Assembly: GCF_023517795.1 (NCBI RefSeq)
Contig: NZ_CP082928.1
Coordinates: forward strand, 4,650,001 to 4,714,000
Length of the DNA: 64,000 nucleotides
From: Pseudomonas fulva
GTDB taxonomy: Bacteria > Pseudomonadota > Gammaproteobacteria > Pseudomonadales > Pseudomonadaceae
Reading direction: 5' to 3'
Every line of letters begins with the position of its first letter. Positions within the stretch are counted from its first letter, which is position 1. The notes under the pieces were generated by a model. It was given only the letters and a program-made list of their open reading frames with translations, was not told the DNA's origin and made no database searches. Positions 7,535 to 17,249 of the stretch are shown here, piece by piece. The position numbers were made by a program, and so were the translations under genes.

Positions 7535-8718
7535 GCCTTGACCTCCCCAGTGTCGGTTGCAGTGTCGCGCTCACGCACCCGCGCAGGGCGCTTGATCACC
7601 TTGGCGGTGGCCTGGGCGGTACGCTTGGTCCAGATCAGCAGGCCGCTGAGCACCATCATGCTCAGCACCAGGCCGAAGAAGAACCAGATCATCTTCACCC
7701 ACAGGCCGCCGAAGTCACCGGTGTGCAAGGGGCGCATGGACTCGGTGACGAACTCCAGCTTGGAGCGGTCCTCGAGCAGGCGCTGCTGGGCCACTTCGCC
7801 GGTGTAGGGGTTGATCGAGGCGCTCTGCATCATCAGCGGGTACCAGCCGCGGCCACCGACGGCGATATGGTCGTAGGCATTGCTGGGCAGGCGGGTGAAG
7901 CTGACGTCCAGGCTCGGCACCTTGTCGATGGCGATGCGTGCCGCTTCGTCCACGTCGAGCATCGGGATCGGCTCGCCGGGGCGGACGATGGGCACGTCCT
8001 CGCGGGCCACCACGGCGGGCACGCCTTCGGTGGAGATGGAAATCTGGTTGTCGAACAGGATCGCCTGGATCAGGAACCAGATGCCGGTGATCGACACCAC
8101 GGCGATGAACCAGATCGACCAGATGCCGCTCAGGCGGTGGAAGTCGCCCCAGAAGATCCGCGCGCCCTGGTTGAAACGCAGGCGCGGTTTGAAGAAGCCT
8201 TTCCAGAACTTCTTGTACACCACCAGGCCGGTGATCAGCGACAGCAGCATGGGGATGCCCATCATCGACACCAGGTACCAGCCCCAGCTGAATCCATTGG
8301 TGAAGGGCACCAGCCACCAGCCGTGCAGGGCACGGGTGAACTGGCGGAAATCGAATTCCGGGCTGATGCCCTGGATGGCCCCGGTGTAGGGGTTGACGTA
8401 GATGGTCGGGTTGCTGCCGTCGGGGTAGCTGACCCGGGCGGTGAGGGCGAAGTGCGATTCGTCCGGGCGAGTAATGGACTGCACCACCAGCTCCGGCTCG
8501 GCCTTCCTGATCTCGGCCAGCACCTGGCCAAAGGTCAGCAGTTCGGCGTCGTCCGATGGTTTGCTGGCGCGCACGTCGGGGTTGGCCAGCCAGACGATTT
8601 CCTGGCTGACCACCGCCAGGGTGCCGGTGACGCAGACGATCAGCACGAAGAACCAGATGGGCAGGGCGAGCCAGCTGTGCACCAGGAACCAGATTTTTGA
8701 GCGCGACTTCTTGGACAT
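7531..8718 (-). CDS. fpvG: PepSY-domain membrane reductase FpvG-like
   Basis: 395-residue PepSY_TM family protein with four transmembrane segments (about 9-32, 142-168, 190-215, 345-370) and two periplasmic stretches carrying PepSY-like segments (VVSQEIVWLANPD; YPDGSNPTIYVNPYTGAIQG). FpvG of P. aeruginosa reduces Fe3+ in ferripyoverdine at the inner membrane so that Fe2+ can be taken by FpvC-DE. It is the first gene of the operon, preceded by about 50 bases free of other features. Related reductases (FoxB, PiuB types) serve other siderophores, so the specific siderophore is inferred from the downstream genes. Confidence 0.8.
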   Translation of the reverse strand: MSKKSRSKIWFLVHSWLALPIWFFVLIVCVTGTLAVVSQEIVWLANPDVRASKPSDDAELLTFGQVLAEIRKAEPELVVQSITRPDESHFALTARVSYPDGSNPTIYVNPYTGAIQGISPEFDFRQFTRALHGWWLVPFTNGFSWGWYLVSMMGIPMLLSLITGLVVYKKFWKGFFKPRLRFNQGARIFWGDFHRLSGIWSIWFIAVVSITGIWFLIQAILFDNQISISTEGVPAVVAREDVPIVRPGEPIPMLDVDEAARIAIDKVPSLDVSFTRLPSNAYDHIAVGGRGWYPLMMQSASINPYTGEVAQQRLLEDRSKLEFVTESMRPLHTGDFGGLWVKMIWFFFGLVLSMMVLSGLLIWTKRTAQATAKVIKRPARVRERDTATDTGEVKA

Positions 8719-8772
8719 GAATATCAGTCTTGTCTGAGCCCTCCCGTGCGCGGCACGGAGAGCGATTTAGGT

Positions 8773-8807
8773 ACGAACGAAACCTCGCCGGCCCGAGGCC
8801 GGCGAGG
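8773..8807 (-). terminator. Rho-independent terminator of the AraC gene
   Basis: A 10-bp perfect stem (8783-8792 with 8798-8807, 5-base loop) is followed on the minus strand by TTTCGTTCGT. It lies between the AraC-regulator stop (8909) and the fpvG start (8718), so the two minus-strand units should be transcribed separately. Confidence 0.75.
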
Positions 8808-8908
8808 AGGACAAACCGATGGGGTGCTCGCCGCGGCAGGCACGAATGGATCGGTCATCTACTAGGACGGATGAGAAGCGTAAAACCCGCAGCTGCAAAT
8901 GAAAATAG

Positions 8909-9967
8909 TTATTTCATAGATTCAGATGCGTTGCCGCTCTGTCGCAGCAGTCGACGCATTTCCCCGGGCGGGCGCTTGAGCCAGCGTTTGAAGGCGCGCT
9001 GAAAGGCCTCCGCGGAGGCGAAGCCGAGCAGGTAGGCGATCTCGCCGAAACTCAGCTCGGTGTCGCGCACGTAGGCGACCGCCAGGTCGCGCCGGGTCTC
9101 GTTGACGATGGTGCTGAAGCGCGTGCCTTCTTCGGCCAGACGCCGGCGCAGGGTCCAGGCTGGCAGCTGCAATTGGCGGGCGATAGCGTCCATGTCCGGT
9201 TCGCGACCATGCAGGCGCGGGCCGAGCAGTTGGATGACGCGATCACGCATGCTTTGGGGACGGCTCAGGCCCTGCAAGGCCTGCTCGCAAAGTTGTAACA
9301 ATTCATGCCAGGTGCCGGGGCAGTGCAACGGATTGCGCAGATTCAGCGCCTGCTGGTCCAGGCGGATGCCGTTGAAGTCGGCTGCGAAGACGGGCGGGCA
9401 GCCGAACTCCAATGGGTAGCGCTCGGCGTAGTCGGGAGCCACGAATTCCAACTGCAGCGCCTCGGCGGTCAGCGGCGTATGGGCGAGGGCGCCCAGTTGC
9501 TGCAGCCAGGCGGCCAGTACGGTGTCGACCACGAAGCGGTTGTAGGCGTTGTAGGGGCCAATGGAGTGAAAACGCAGCCAGGCGCCGCTGCTGTCTTCCA
9601 GCAGGCTGGAACGGCCGCGGTAGTTCGACGCGTACAGCGCCTCGAAGCGGATCAGGGTGCGGGCGGCTTCGCGCACCGTGGGCGCCTGGCCCGCGGCGAT
9701 ACCCGCCAGGCCGAGGCGATGCAGGTAGGCGAAGCGGCCCATCAGCAGGCCGAGGGCCGGCTCGCCGGTCAGCACGATGGCGGCATGGCCCAGGTGCATG
9801 TAGCGCGGGATCGACAGCCGCGCACGGGGCTCGGCCAGGCGTGCGGCATCGAAACCGTAGTGCTCGAGCAGCGGCCGCGAGGCATGGCCCAGGTGGTCGA
9901 CGGCATCGGCCAGGCTGTACAGGTAGCCGACGGCGAGATCGCCCAGGCGGATGGCAGCAGGTTTCAT
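8909..9967 (-). CDS. AraC/XylS-family transcriptional regulator (arabinose-binding-like N domain)
   Basis: 352 residues from the ATG at 9967 (MKPAAIRLGDL). The N-terminal 220 or so residues resemble the Arabinose_bd domain of OruR/ArgR-like regulators. The last 100 form a double helix-turn-helix (SFGEIAYLLGFASAEAFQRAFKRW) with the usual GFASAEAFQRAF signature. It is divergent from the fadH-type dienoyl-CoA reductase, which it probably controls through the two direct repeats between them. In-frame codons as far back as 10066 would run through those repeats, so the internal ATG is preferred. Confidence 0.8.
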   Translation of the reverse strand: MKPAAIRLGDLAVGYLYSLADAVDHLGHASRPLLEHYGFDAARLAEPRARLSIPRYMHLGHAAIVLTGEPALGLLMGRFAYLHRLGLAGIAAGQAPTVREAARTLIRFEALYASNYRGRSSLLEDSSGAWLRFHSIGPYNAYNRFVVDTVLAAWLQQLGALAHTPLTAEALQLEFVAPDYAERYPLEFGCPPVFAADFNGIRLDQQALNLRNPLHCPGTWHELLQLCEQALQGLSRPQSMRDRVIQLLGPRLHGREPDMDAIARQLQLPAWTLRRRLAEEGTRFSTIVNETRRDLAVAYVRDTELSFGEIAYLLGFASAEAFQRAFKRWLKRPPGEMRRLLRQSGNASESMK

Positions 9968-10029
9968 GAGGTGGCGTCCCAGGGAAGTTCGCCAGCCTAG
10001 CTCGGCGGTTGGTGCAGTGCCAGCCTTGC

Positions 10030-10069
10030 TGTCACTTGTGATCATTGATTTGTCATTTATGATCATTGA
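10030..10069. promoter_or_regulatory. Tandem 19-bp direct repeats, probable AraC-type operator
   Basis: Two direct repeats at 10030-10048 and 10051-10069 match at 17 of 19 positions, sharing TGTCA and TGATCATTGA. Their start-to-start distance is 21 bp, two helical turns. This is the standard architecture of XylS/AraC activator sites. The proximal copy overlaps the apparent fadH -35. Confidence 0.65.
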
Positions 10070-10094
10070 GCGGGGGCATCTGCTTCACTATCGT
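10066..10094 (+). promoter_or_regulatory. Probable fadH promoter
   Basis: TTGAGC (10066-10071), a 17-base spacer and TATCGT (10089-10094). The -35 overlaps the end of the proximal direct repeat, as at class II AraC/XylS-activated promoters. The -10 is a weak match, which fits activator dependence. Confidence 0.45.
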
Positions 10095-10140
10095 CTGTGC
10101 CATACGACCGCTGCCCGTGCAGGCTGCGGCAACTCCGTGA

Positions 10141-12192
<2,052 letters not shown>

Positions 12193-12252
12193 AAGCGATC
12201 TTTTTAGGTGGCATTAAATAGGCTGCTGCAAGGCAGAAACGATCGTTGAGCA

Positions 12253-12322
12253 TGTAGGAGGGGCTTTAGCCCCGAGCTTTATTGGAGGGCGCAAAGAGCT
12301 CGCGGCTAAAGCCGCTCCTACA
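12253..12322. repeat. Palindromic repeat family A, copy 1
   Basis: Inverted arms 12253-12276 and 12299-12322 match at 22 of 24 positions and contain GGCTTTAGCC. Two further copies lie at 35692-35762 and 53511-53580. It resembles the REP-like palindromes common between Pseudomonas genes. Confidence 0.8.
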
Positions 12323-12364
12323 AAAAGTGCTCCGCACACCGGTCGCTCCCACCACTTTGCAGTT

Positions 12365-12442
12365 CGTAGGGTGGACGACGCTTCACCCGTCCACCGCCCC
12401 GCAACCGCGATGGTGGATGAAAAGAGCGTCATCCACCCTACG
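12365..12442. repeat. Palindromic repeat family B
   Basis: Inverted arms beginning CGTAGGGTGGA at 12365 and ending TCCACCCTACG at 12442 pair over about 20 bases with few mismatches (…GACGCT… / …AGCGTC…). An inner CCACC/GGTGG pair makes a forked hairpin. Confidence 0.75.
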
Positions 12443-12550
12443 TCCGCTACAAGGCGATAGTGGCCGGTCGTGCTGCGATTTCAAACCTGCTCATATTGGT
12501 GGGCTGAAGCGGATCGCCGCCCGGCCCAACCTACGAGGCTGGCACGATCT

Positions 12551-12578
12551 GTAGGGTGGGCTTTAGCCCACCACTGCA
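12551..12578. repeat. Short hairpin related to families A and B
   Basis: GTAGGGTGGGCTTTAGCCCACC forms a hairpin combining the GTAGGGTGG end of family B with the GGGCTTTAGCCC core of family A. The downstream bases (ATGGCCGCTT…TTGCAGT) recur after family A copy 3 near 53598-53620. Confidence 0.6.
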
Positions 12579-12831
12579 AATGGCCGCTTGCTCCACCTTG
12601 CAGTCAAAGCGCTGCAGTCGAGCCGAGATCGTGAACAGGCTCTAACTTGCACTTTCGGCCGGTCTCTACCGAACCGGTCACAGTTCGGTCGTGCCGTTCG
12701 TCCTTTGGCTGAATGACTGCCAACCGGGTCACACAGCCTGTAATGGGTTCTCGCCTAGACTTGCCTGGCTGGCGTTTCGTTGCGCCAGCCGATCTGGCGC
12801 CGAGCACCGTCATTACCTGTGGAGAACATCG

Positions 12832-14118
12832 ATGAGCAAGCCGCAACTGATCGAGGCCGTGATGTTCTTCGCTCCGGACGGCAGCATCGGCAAGCAGATG
12901 TTCTACGCCGAATTCGAGACCCTGCTCGATGGCCTGGTGAAGATGCCGACCCTGGCCGATGAGCAGGTCCGGGCCGCGTACGTGGTGATCAATGGCCGCC
13001 TGCAGATTCGCTCGACGGTGTTCTTCTACCTGGATTTCGACGAAACCGGCGCGCCAGACGCCGGCTGGAACATTCCCCTGCAGCAGATGGCCGAACGTGC
13101 CGGCCGTGGCCCCGACCTGGGCGGCGGGCCGATTCGCCTGGCCTGCCGCAGCCAATGCCCGGTGTCCTGGCACCAGATGCACCTCTGGGACCCCAGCCTG
13201 GTTCCCGGCAACAACGACCTGGCCACCTTGCGTGACACGGTGCGGGCCAACGGCCTCGGCATTCTCATGCAGGAAGAAGAAACCCCTGCCGTGACGCCCG
13301 GGCGGCTGCAGGTGGCCTCGGAAGATCAATGGTACGCCGTCGATTCATCCCGTGACCTGGCCGAGAAACTCGCCGAGCGGCTGTCCCACGACTACCGGCA
13401 AAAGGCCGCGCAACTGGTTCGCCAGCAGCGCGAGCGCCTCGCTGCCCTGGCCCGCGAGCACCAGGCCGAGTTGGCCCGCGCTGCCACCCAGAGCAGCGGG
13501 CAAGTGGCCGAATTGCAGGGACAGATTCTGGCGTTGCGCCAGGCGCTGCGGCAGCAGGAGGGGCTCAACCAGAACCTCAAAGCCCAGCTGGCCGAGCAGC
13601 GGCAGGCGCAGCAGAGCGAGCGCGAGGAGATGGCGGTGCGGATGCGCGCCGCCGAGCGCCACGCCCGCACCGAGCGCGAGATCCTGCGCGAACAGTTCGA
13701 CGAAGAATTGCGCGCGCGCCTCCTCGCCACCCAGGCAGCGGCCGAGGAACAGGCGCGCCGTCGTGACGGCGAAGCCGCCCAACGCGGCGCCAGCCAGGTG
13801 CTCGAGCGCCTGGCCGCCCAGGGCGTGGTGTTCGTGGTGTTCCATCCGGGCGCCGGGCACCTGACCGTGCCCCTGCAGGACGTCGACCGCTACCTGGCCG
13901 GCCCGCTGGCCTATGCCGCGAGCAAGTGCTTCGTGCCGGAGAGCCAGTATCGCCAGTGGCTGCAGCACTACCAGCGGCCGCGCTGCGAAGGCCTGCAGGC
14001 GGACGGCCAGCGCTGTGATGCCGCGCTCGAGCGGGTCGAGACGCCTGGCCGTTTCGTGGCTGGCGAATCCAACTGCTGCATGCTGCACAAGAGCGCTCGC
14101 CTGCGTACCGTCGGTTAA
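12832..14118 (+). CDS. Coiled-coil protein with Cys/His C-terminal motif, unknown function
   Basis: 428 residues starting MSKPQL with GGAGA 8 bases upstream. Residues 1-150 form a mixed alpha/beta domain of no family I recognise. Residues about 185-325 are a long Gln/Glu/Arg/Ala-rich coiled coil. The C-terminal 100 residues contain VVFVVFHPGAGHL and a possible metal-binding set (RCEGLQADGQRCD, then SNCCMLH). No signal peptide or membrane segment. The next gene starts 30 bases downstream on the same strand, so they may be co-transcribed. A DNA- or cytoskeleton-related scaffold is only a guess. Confidence 0.8.
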   Translation: MSKPQLIEAVMFFAPDGSIGKQMFYAEFETLLDGLVKMPTLADEQVRAAYVVINGRLQIRSTVFFYLDFDETGAPDAGWNIPLQQMAERAGRGPDLGGGPIRLACRSQCPVSWHQMHLWDPSLVPGNNDLATLRDTVRANGLGILMQEEETPAVTPGRLQVASEDQWYAVDSSRDLAEKLAERLSHDYRQKAAQLVRQQRERLAALAREHQAELARAATQSSGQVAELQGQILALRQALRQQEGLNQNLKAQLAEQRQAQQSEREEMAVRMRAAERHARTEREILREQFDEELRARLLATQAAAEEQARRRDGEAAQRGASQVLERLAAQGVVFVVFHPGAGHLTVPLQDVDRYLAGPLAYAASKCFVPESQYRQWLQHYQRPRCEGLQADGQRCDAALERVETPGRFVAGESNCCMLHKSARLRTVG

Positions 14119-14147
14119 ACTTGCGGCCTTTTCCGGGCTGCCTTCCC

Positions 14148-15089
14148 ATGACCTCGATTCCACTCTCTGCCATCAGCGCCTGGCGTCCCCAGGCGCCCCT
14201 GCAGCGCCTGCAGTTCGACTGGCTGGCAGGCGTCGAGCTGGCGGTGCTGCGCCTGGACCTGATCGATCCACTGATCAGCGGCAACAAGTGGTTCAAGCTC
14301 GCGCCCCATCTGTGCAGCGCTGCTGAACAACGCGCCGGCGGGATCATCAGCCTCGGCGGCGCCCATTCCAATCACCTGCATGCCCTGGCCGCCGCCGGCC
14401 AGCGCTTTTCCTTCGCCACCGTCGGCCTGCTGCGCGGCCACCCCCAGGACACACCGACCGTCGAGGATTTGCAGCGCTTCGGCATGCAGCTGCACTGGCT
14501 GGGCTACGGCGGCTACCGGGAACGGCATCGCGCCGGGTTCTGGGCGCCGTGGCAGGCGCGTTACCCGGGCTTCATGCCGGTGCCCGAGGGCGGCGGCGGG
14601 CTACCGGGCGCCCTGGGCTGTGCGCAGTTGCCCGCCATGGTGACTGCGCAATTGCCGGCGCTCGGCTGGGACGACTACCACGGCTGGTGGCTGGCCGCCG
14701 GTACCGGCACCACGCTTGCCGGGCTGGTGATCGGCGAGGGCGGGCAGCGTACCGTGCATGGCGCCCTGGCCGTGCCGCTGGATCACGGCGTGCCCGCGCA
14801 GGTGCGCGGGCTGCTGGCCGAGGCGGGGCGCGATGACAGGGGATACCAGCTGCTGGACGCTTGCTGCGGTGGTTTCGCGCGGCAGGATGCCGAGTTGCTG
14901 GCCTTTATGGCGCAGTGCGAAGCGCAGAGCGGTTTGCCCCTGGAGTCGCTGTACACCGCCAAGGCGCTGCTGGCCCTGCGTGACGCCATCGGACGAGGCG
15001 AAGTCGAGGCGGGCAGGCGTTTGGTCTTCGTGCACACCGGCGGCCTGCAGGGCCGTCGCGCTGCACTTGGTAACGCGTCAGGTCGCTGA
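14148..15089 (+). CDS. D-cysteine desulfhydrase / ACC deaminase family PLP enzyme
   Basis: 313 residues of the Trp-synthase-beta fold type II group. The PLP-binding lysine is in SGNKWFK (near residue 47) with the phosphate-contact segment GGAHSNHLHALA following. The glycine-rich AAGTGTTLAG loop and the end HTGGLQG are typical of D-cysteine desulfhydrases, which release pyruvate, ammonia and sulfide from D-cysteine. Substrate choice between D-cysteine and aminocyclopropane carboxylate cannot be settled from sequence alone. The 3' end overlaps the convergent downstream gene by 12 bases. Confidence 0.8.
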   Translation: MTSIPLSAISAWRPQAPLQRLQFDWLAGVELAVLRLDLIDPLISGNKWFKLAPHLCSAAEQRAGGIISLGGAHSNHLHALAAAGQRFSFATVGLLRGHPQDTPTVEDLQRFGMQLHWLGYGGYRERHRAGFWAPWQARYPGFMPVPEGGGGLPGALGCAQLPAMVTAQLPALGWDDYHGWWLAAGTGTTLAGLVIGEGGQRTVHGALAVPLDHGVPAQVRGLLAEAGRDDRGYQLLDACCGGFARQDAELLAFMAQCEAQSGLPLESLYTAKALLALRDAIGRGEVEAGRRLVFVHTGGLQGRRAALGNASGR

Positions 15090-16043
15090 GGGCGGCGCGC
15101 CACCGGGTTCGGTGCCGCTGGCCGGCCAGTCATCGGCGACCAGGAAGATCCGCTGGCGCTCGGCGAGCGAGCCGCTGCCATCGGGCTGCAGATCGACCAG
15201 CAACTGGGCGCCGGTATCCGCCGGCAGGGCTTGCAGCCAGCTCTGCAACTGAACCTCGGACCAGCCCTGCGCCGCCGGCAGTTTCGCCGGGGCCAGCCAG
15301 GCAGTGCGCGGCAGCGGTTGCCAGCGGGCATCCCCATGTTCGGCCTGTAGCGCCGCCCATTGCCGGCGGTGCAGCCAGCGCCCACGCAGGTGCGCCGGCT
15401 CGGCCCCGGGCGGCGGCGGCAGATCCAGCCCATGGGGATAGAACAGATAGCCACCCAGCCACATCGAAGCCTGGATCGGTGCGTCGGTTAGCGCCTGCAA
15501 GGTCTCCCGCGCTTCGGAAGAAGCCGACAAGGGCAGCTGGTGAATAGCGAGATGATCGAGCTTGAGATCCAGCCGATCGCGACCGCCCGGACCGATCCAG
15601 TGGTTCGGCACCCGCGGCGGCTGGCCCAGGTACAGCTTGATCGCCAGTTCCACGTGGTGCACGCCACTGGCATCGCGCAGCAACAGATCCAGCTCGCCCA
15701 GGGTGTGGCCGCCCTGGCGGATCGGCAGGTTCGCGGCCAGCACCTCGATAGCCGGCGCCGCCTGCAGGGCGAACTGCCACAGGCGCTCGTAGTAGAGGCC
15801 CAGGCGGCGTACCGAACTGCGCGCCAGCCATTCGTGCAGCGCTTGCGGCGTCTGGTCCTGGCGCCGCAACCAGTCGGCCAGCAGACCCGGCGCGCCAGCC
15901 CAGCCTGAGTCGGCCAGCGGGTGGCGCTGCGGCCAGGGCGTGTGGGCGAGCAGCGGCGGTGACAGCAGCGTCCAGGCCAGATCGCGCACGGCAGGCTCGC
16001 TGAGTTGGCGGGGCAGGTCGGCAAGCGAGGTGAACGGGGTCAT
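15078..16043 (-). CDS. DUF1853 family protein (PD-(D/E)XK nuclease-like fold)
   Basis: 321 residues from the ATG at 16043 (MTPFTSLADLP). The conserved core GHTLGELDLLLRD followed by HHVELAIKLYL has the spacing of a PD-(D/E)XK catalytic centre (E/D, then ExK). The flanking RRLGLYYERLWQFAL segment is a mark of DUF1853. No function is established for the family. Convergent with the desulfhydrase gene; nadK starts divergently 318 bases upstream beyond a structured repeat. Confidence 0.8.
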   Translation of the reverse strand: MTPFTSLADLPRQLSEPAVRDLAWTLLSPPLLAHTPWPQRHPLADSGWAGAPGLLADWLRRQDQTPQALHEWLARSSVRRLGLYYERLWQFALQAAPAIEVLAANLPIRQGGHTLGELDLLLRDASGVHHVELAIKLYLGQPPRVPNHWIGPGGRDRLDLKLDHLAIHQLPLSASSEARETLQALTDAPIQASMWLGGYLFYPHGLDLPPPPGAEPAHLRGRWLHRRQWAALQAEHGDARWQPLPRTAWLAPAKLPAAQGWSEVQLQSWLQALPADTGAQLLVDLQPDGSGSLAERQRIFLVADDWPASGTEPGGAPPSAT

Positions 16044-16067
16044 CGCTGCAGCATAGGCCTTTGGCAA

Positions 16068-16271
16068 GCCCTTGAAAAACTACCTACGTTGCCATCGCTG
16101 CGTTAAAAACAGCCTCAACAAGCTGCTCGCAGCTAACGCACTTCAGTGCGGCCCGAAGGGCGAGCGAAGCGAGTCATGCTCATGTACAAATCGTACGCTC
16201 CGCTTTTTCGGCTGTTTTTGTGGGGCCGCCCAGGCCTTGCGCTGGCTGCCTCGCCTACGTTTTTCAACGGC
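16068..16271. repeat. About 200-bp element with terminal inverted repeats (MITE-like)
   Basis: Fills the DUF1853-nadK gap. Outer ends are GCC-CTTGAAAAAC (16068-16080) and GTTTTTCAACGGC (16259-16271), inverted with one mismatch. Inside are nested pairs AAAACAGCC (16106-16114) / GGCTGTTTT (16210-16218), the hairpins AGCTGCTCGCAGCT and GCACTTCAGTGC, and GCGAGCGAAGCGAG. No ORF inside, and no second copy was noticed in the window. Confidence 0.55.
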
Positions 16272-16361
16272 CTGCCAGGCCCGTCGACGTCAGGGTTTGC
16301 TGGCACAGGGTGGCTTCGCCCATAATCCAGGCCATCAGAGCCAGAGCCTTGCGGGAGCCCC

Positions 16362-17249
16362 ATGGAGCAGTTTCGTAATATCGGCATCATCGGCCGTCTG
16401 GGCAGTACCCAGGTGCTCGACACCATCCGCCGCCTGAAGAAGTTCCTGCTCGAGCGCCAGTTGCACGTGATTCTCGACGACAGCATCGCCGAGGTATTGC
16501 CGGGCCATGGCCTGCAGACCTCGGCGCGCAAGCACCTGGGCGAGTTCTGCGACCTGGTGATCGTGGTCGGCGGTGACGGCAGCATGCTCGGCGCCGGTCG
16601 CGCCCTGGCGCGCCACAAGGTGCCGGTGCTGGGCATCAACCGCGGCAACCTGGGCTTTCTCACCGACATCCGCCCCGACGAGCTGGAATCCAAGGTCGCC
16701 GAGGTGCTGGAAGGCAACTACCTGACCGAGCACCGCTTTCTGCTGGAAGCCGAAGTGCGCCGCCACTCCGAAGCGATCGGCCAGGGCGATGCCCTCAACG
16801 ACGTGGTGCTGCACCCGGGCAAGTCGAACCGGATGATCGAGTTCGAGCTGTATATCGACGGGCAGTTCGTGTGCAGCCAGAAAGCCGACGGCCTGATCGT
16901 CGCCACGCCGACCGGCTCGACGGCCTACGCGCTGTCGGCGGGCGGGCCGATCATGCACCCCAAGCTCGATGCCATCGTGGTGGTGCCCATGTACCCCCAC
17001 ACGCTGTCCAGCCGCCCCATCGTGGTGGATGGCAACAGCGAGCTGAAGATCGTCGTCTCCAAGGACCTGCAGCTCTACCCGCAGGTGTCGTGCGACGGCC
17101 AGAATCATTTCACCTGCGCGCCGGGCGACACCATCACCGTGCGCAAGAAATCCCAGAAGCTATGCCTGATCCATCCGCTGGATCACAACTACTACGAGGT
17201 CTGCCGTACCAAGCTGGGTTGGGGTAGCCGACTCGGCGGAGGCGACTGA
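16362..17249 (+). CDS. nadK: NAD kinase
   Basis: Phosphorylates NAD+ to NADP+ in the cytoplasm. 295 residues, the usual length. Catalytic GGDGSML is near residue 70. The NAD-binding LNDVVLH and the PTGSTAYALSAGGP loop are intact. Start MEQFRNIGIIGR matches other Pseudomonas NadK proteins, with GGGAG upstream. The stop TGA shares its A with the ATG of the next gene, so nadK, the phosphatase and the rhomboid gene form a coupled operon. Confidence 0.95.
   Translation: MEQFRNIGIIGRLGSTQVLDTIRRLKKFLLERQLHVILDDSIAEVLPGHGLQTSARKHLGEFCDLVIVVGGDGSMLGAGRALARHKVPVLGINRGNLGFLTDIRPDELESKVAEVLEGNYLTEHRFLLEAEVRRHSEAIGQGDALNDVVLHPGKSNRMIEFELYIDGQFVCSQKADGLIVATPTGSTAYALSAGGPIMHPKLDAIVVVPMYPHTLSSRPIVVDGNSELKIVVSKDLQLYPQVSCDGQNHFTCAPGDTITVRKKSQKLCLIHPLDHNYYEVCRTKLGWGSRLGGGD

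Larger units (their letters stand above)
12193..12831. other. Gene-free gap holding several palindromic repeats
   Basis: 639 bases between fadH and the coiled-coil gene. They hold a 70-bp inverted repeat (12253-12322), a second unrelated one (12365-12442), a weaker one around 12498-12537 and a short hairpin (12551-12578), listed separately. No convincing ORF was seen. The last 130 bases presumably carry the promoter of the next gene, but no clear -35/-10 pair stood out. Confidence 0.6.

Noticed and set aside
8745..8770. PvdS-type promoter before fpvG (CTAAAT on the minus strand at 8765-8770)
   Set aside because: The required CGT is not present at 16-17 bases from TAAAT; the position reads CAC/ACG.
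8899..8917. A Fur-like palindrome ATGAAA…TTTCAT upstream of the fpv operon
   Set aside because: It overlaps the end of the AraC gene, matches the 7-1-7 Fur motif poorly, and the AraC terminator separates it from fpvG.
16298..16315. Sigma-54-like TGGCAC…TGGCT before nadK
   Set aside because: The -12 GC of TTGC is absent, so the match is only half.
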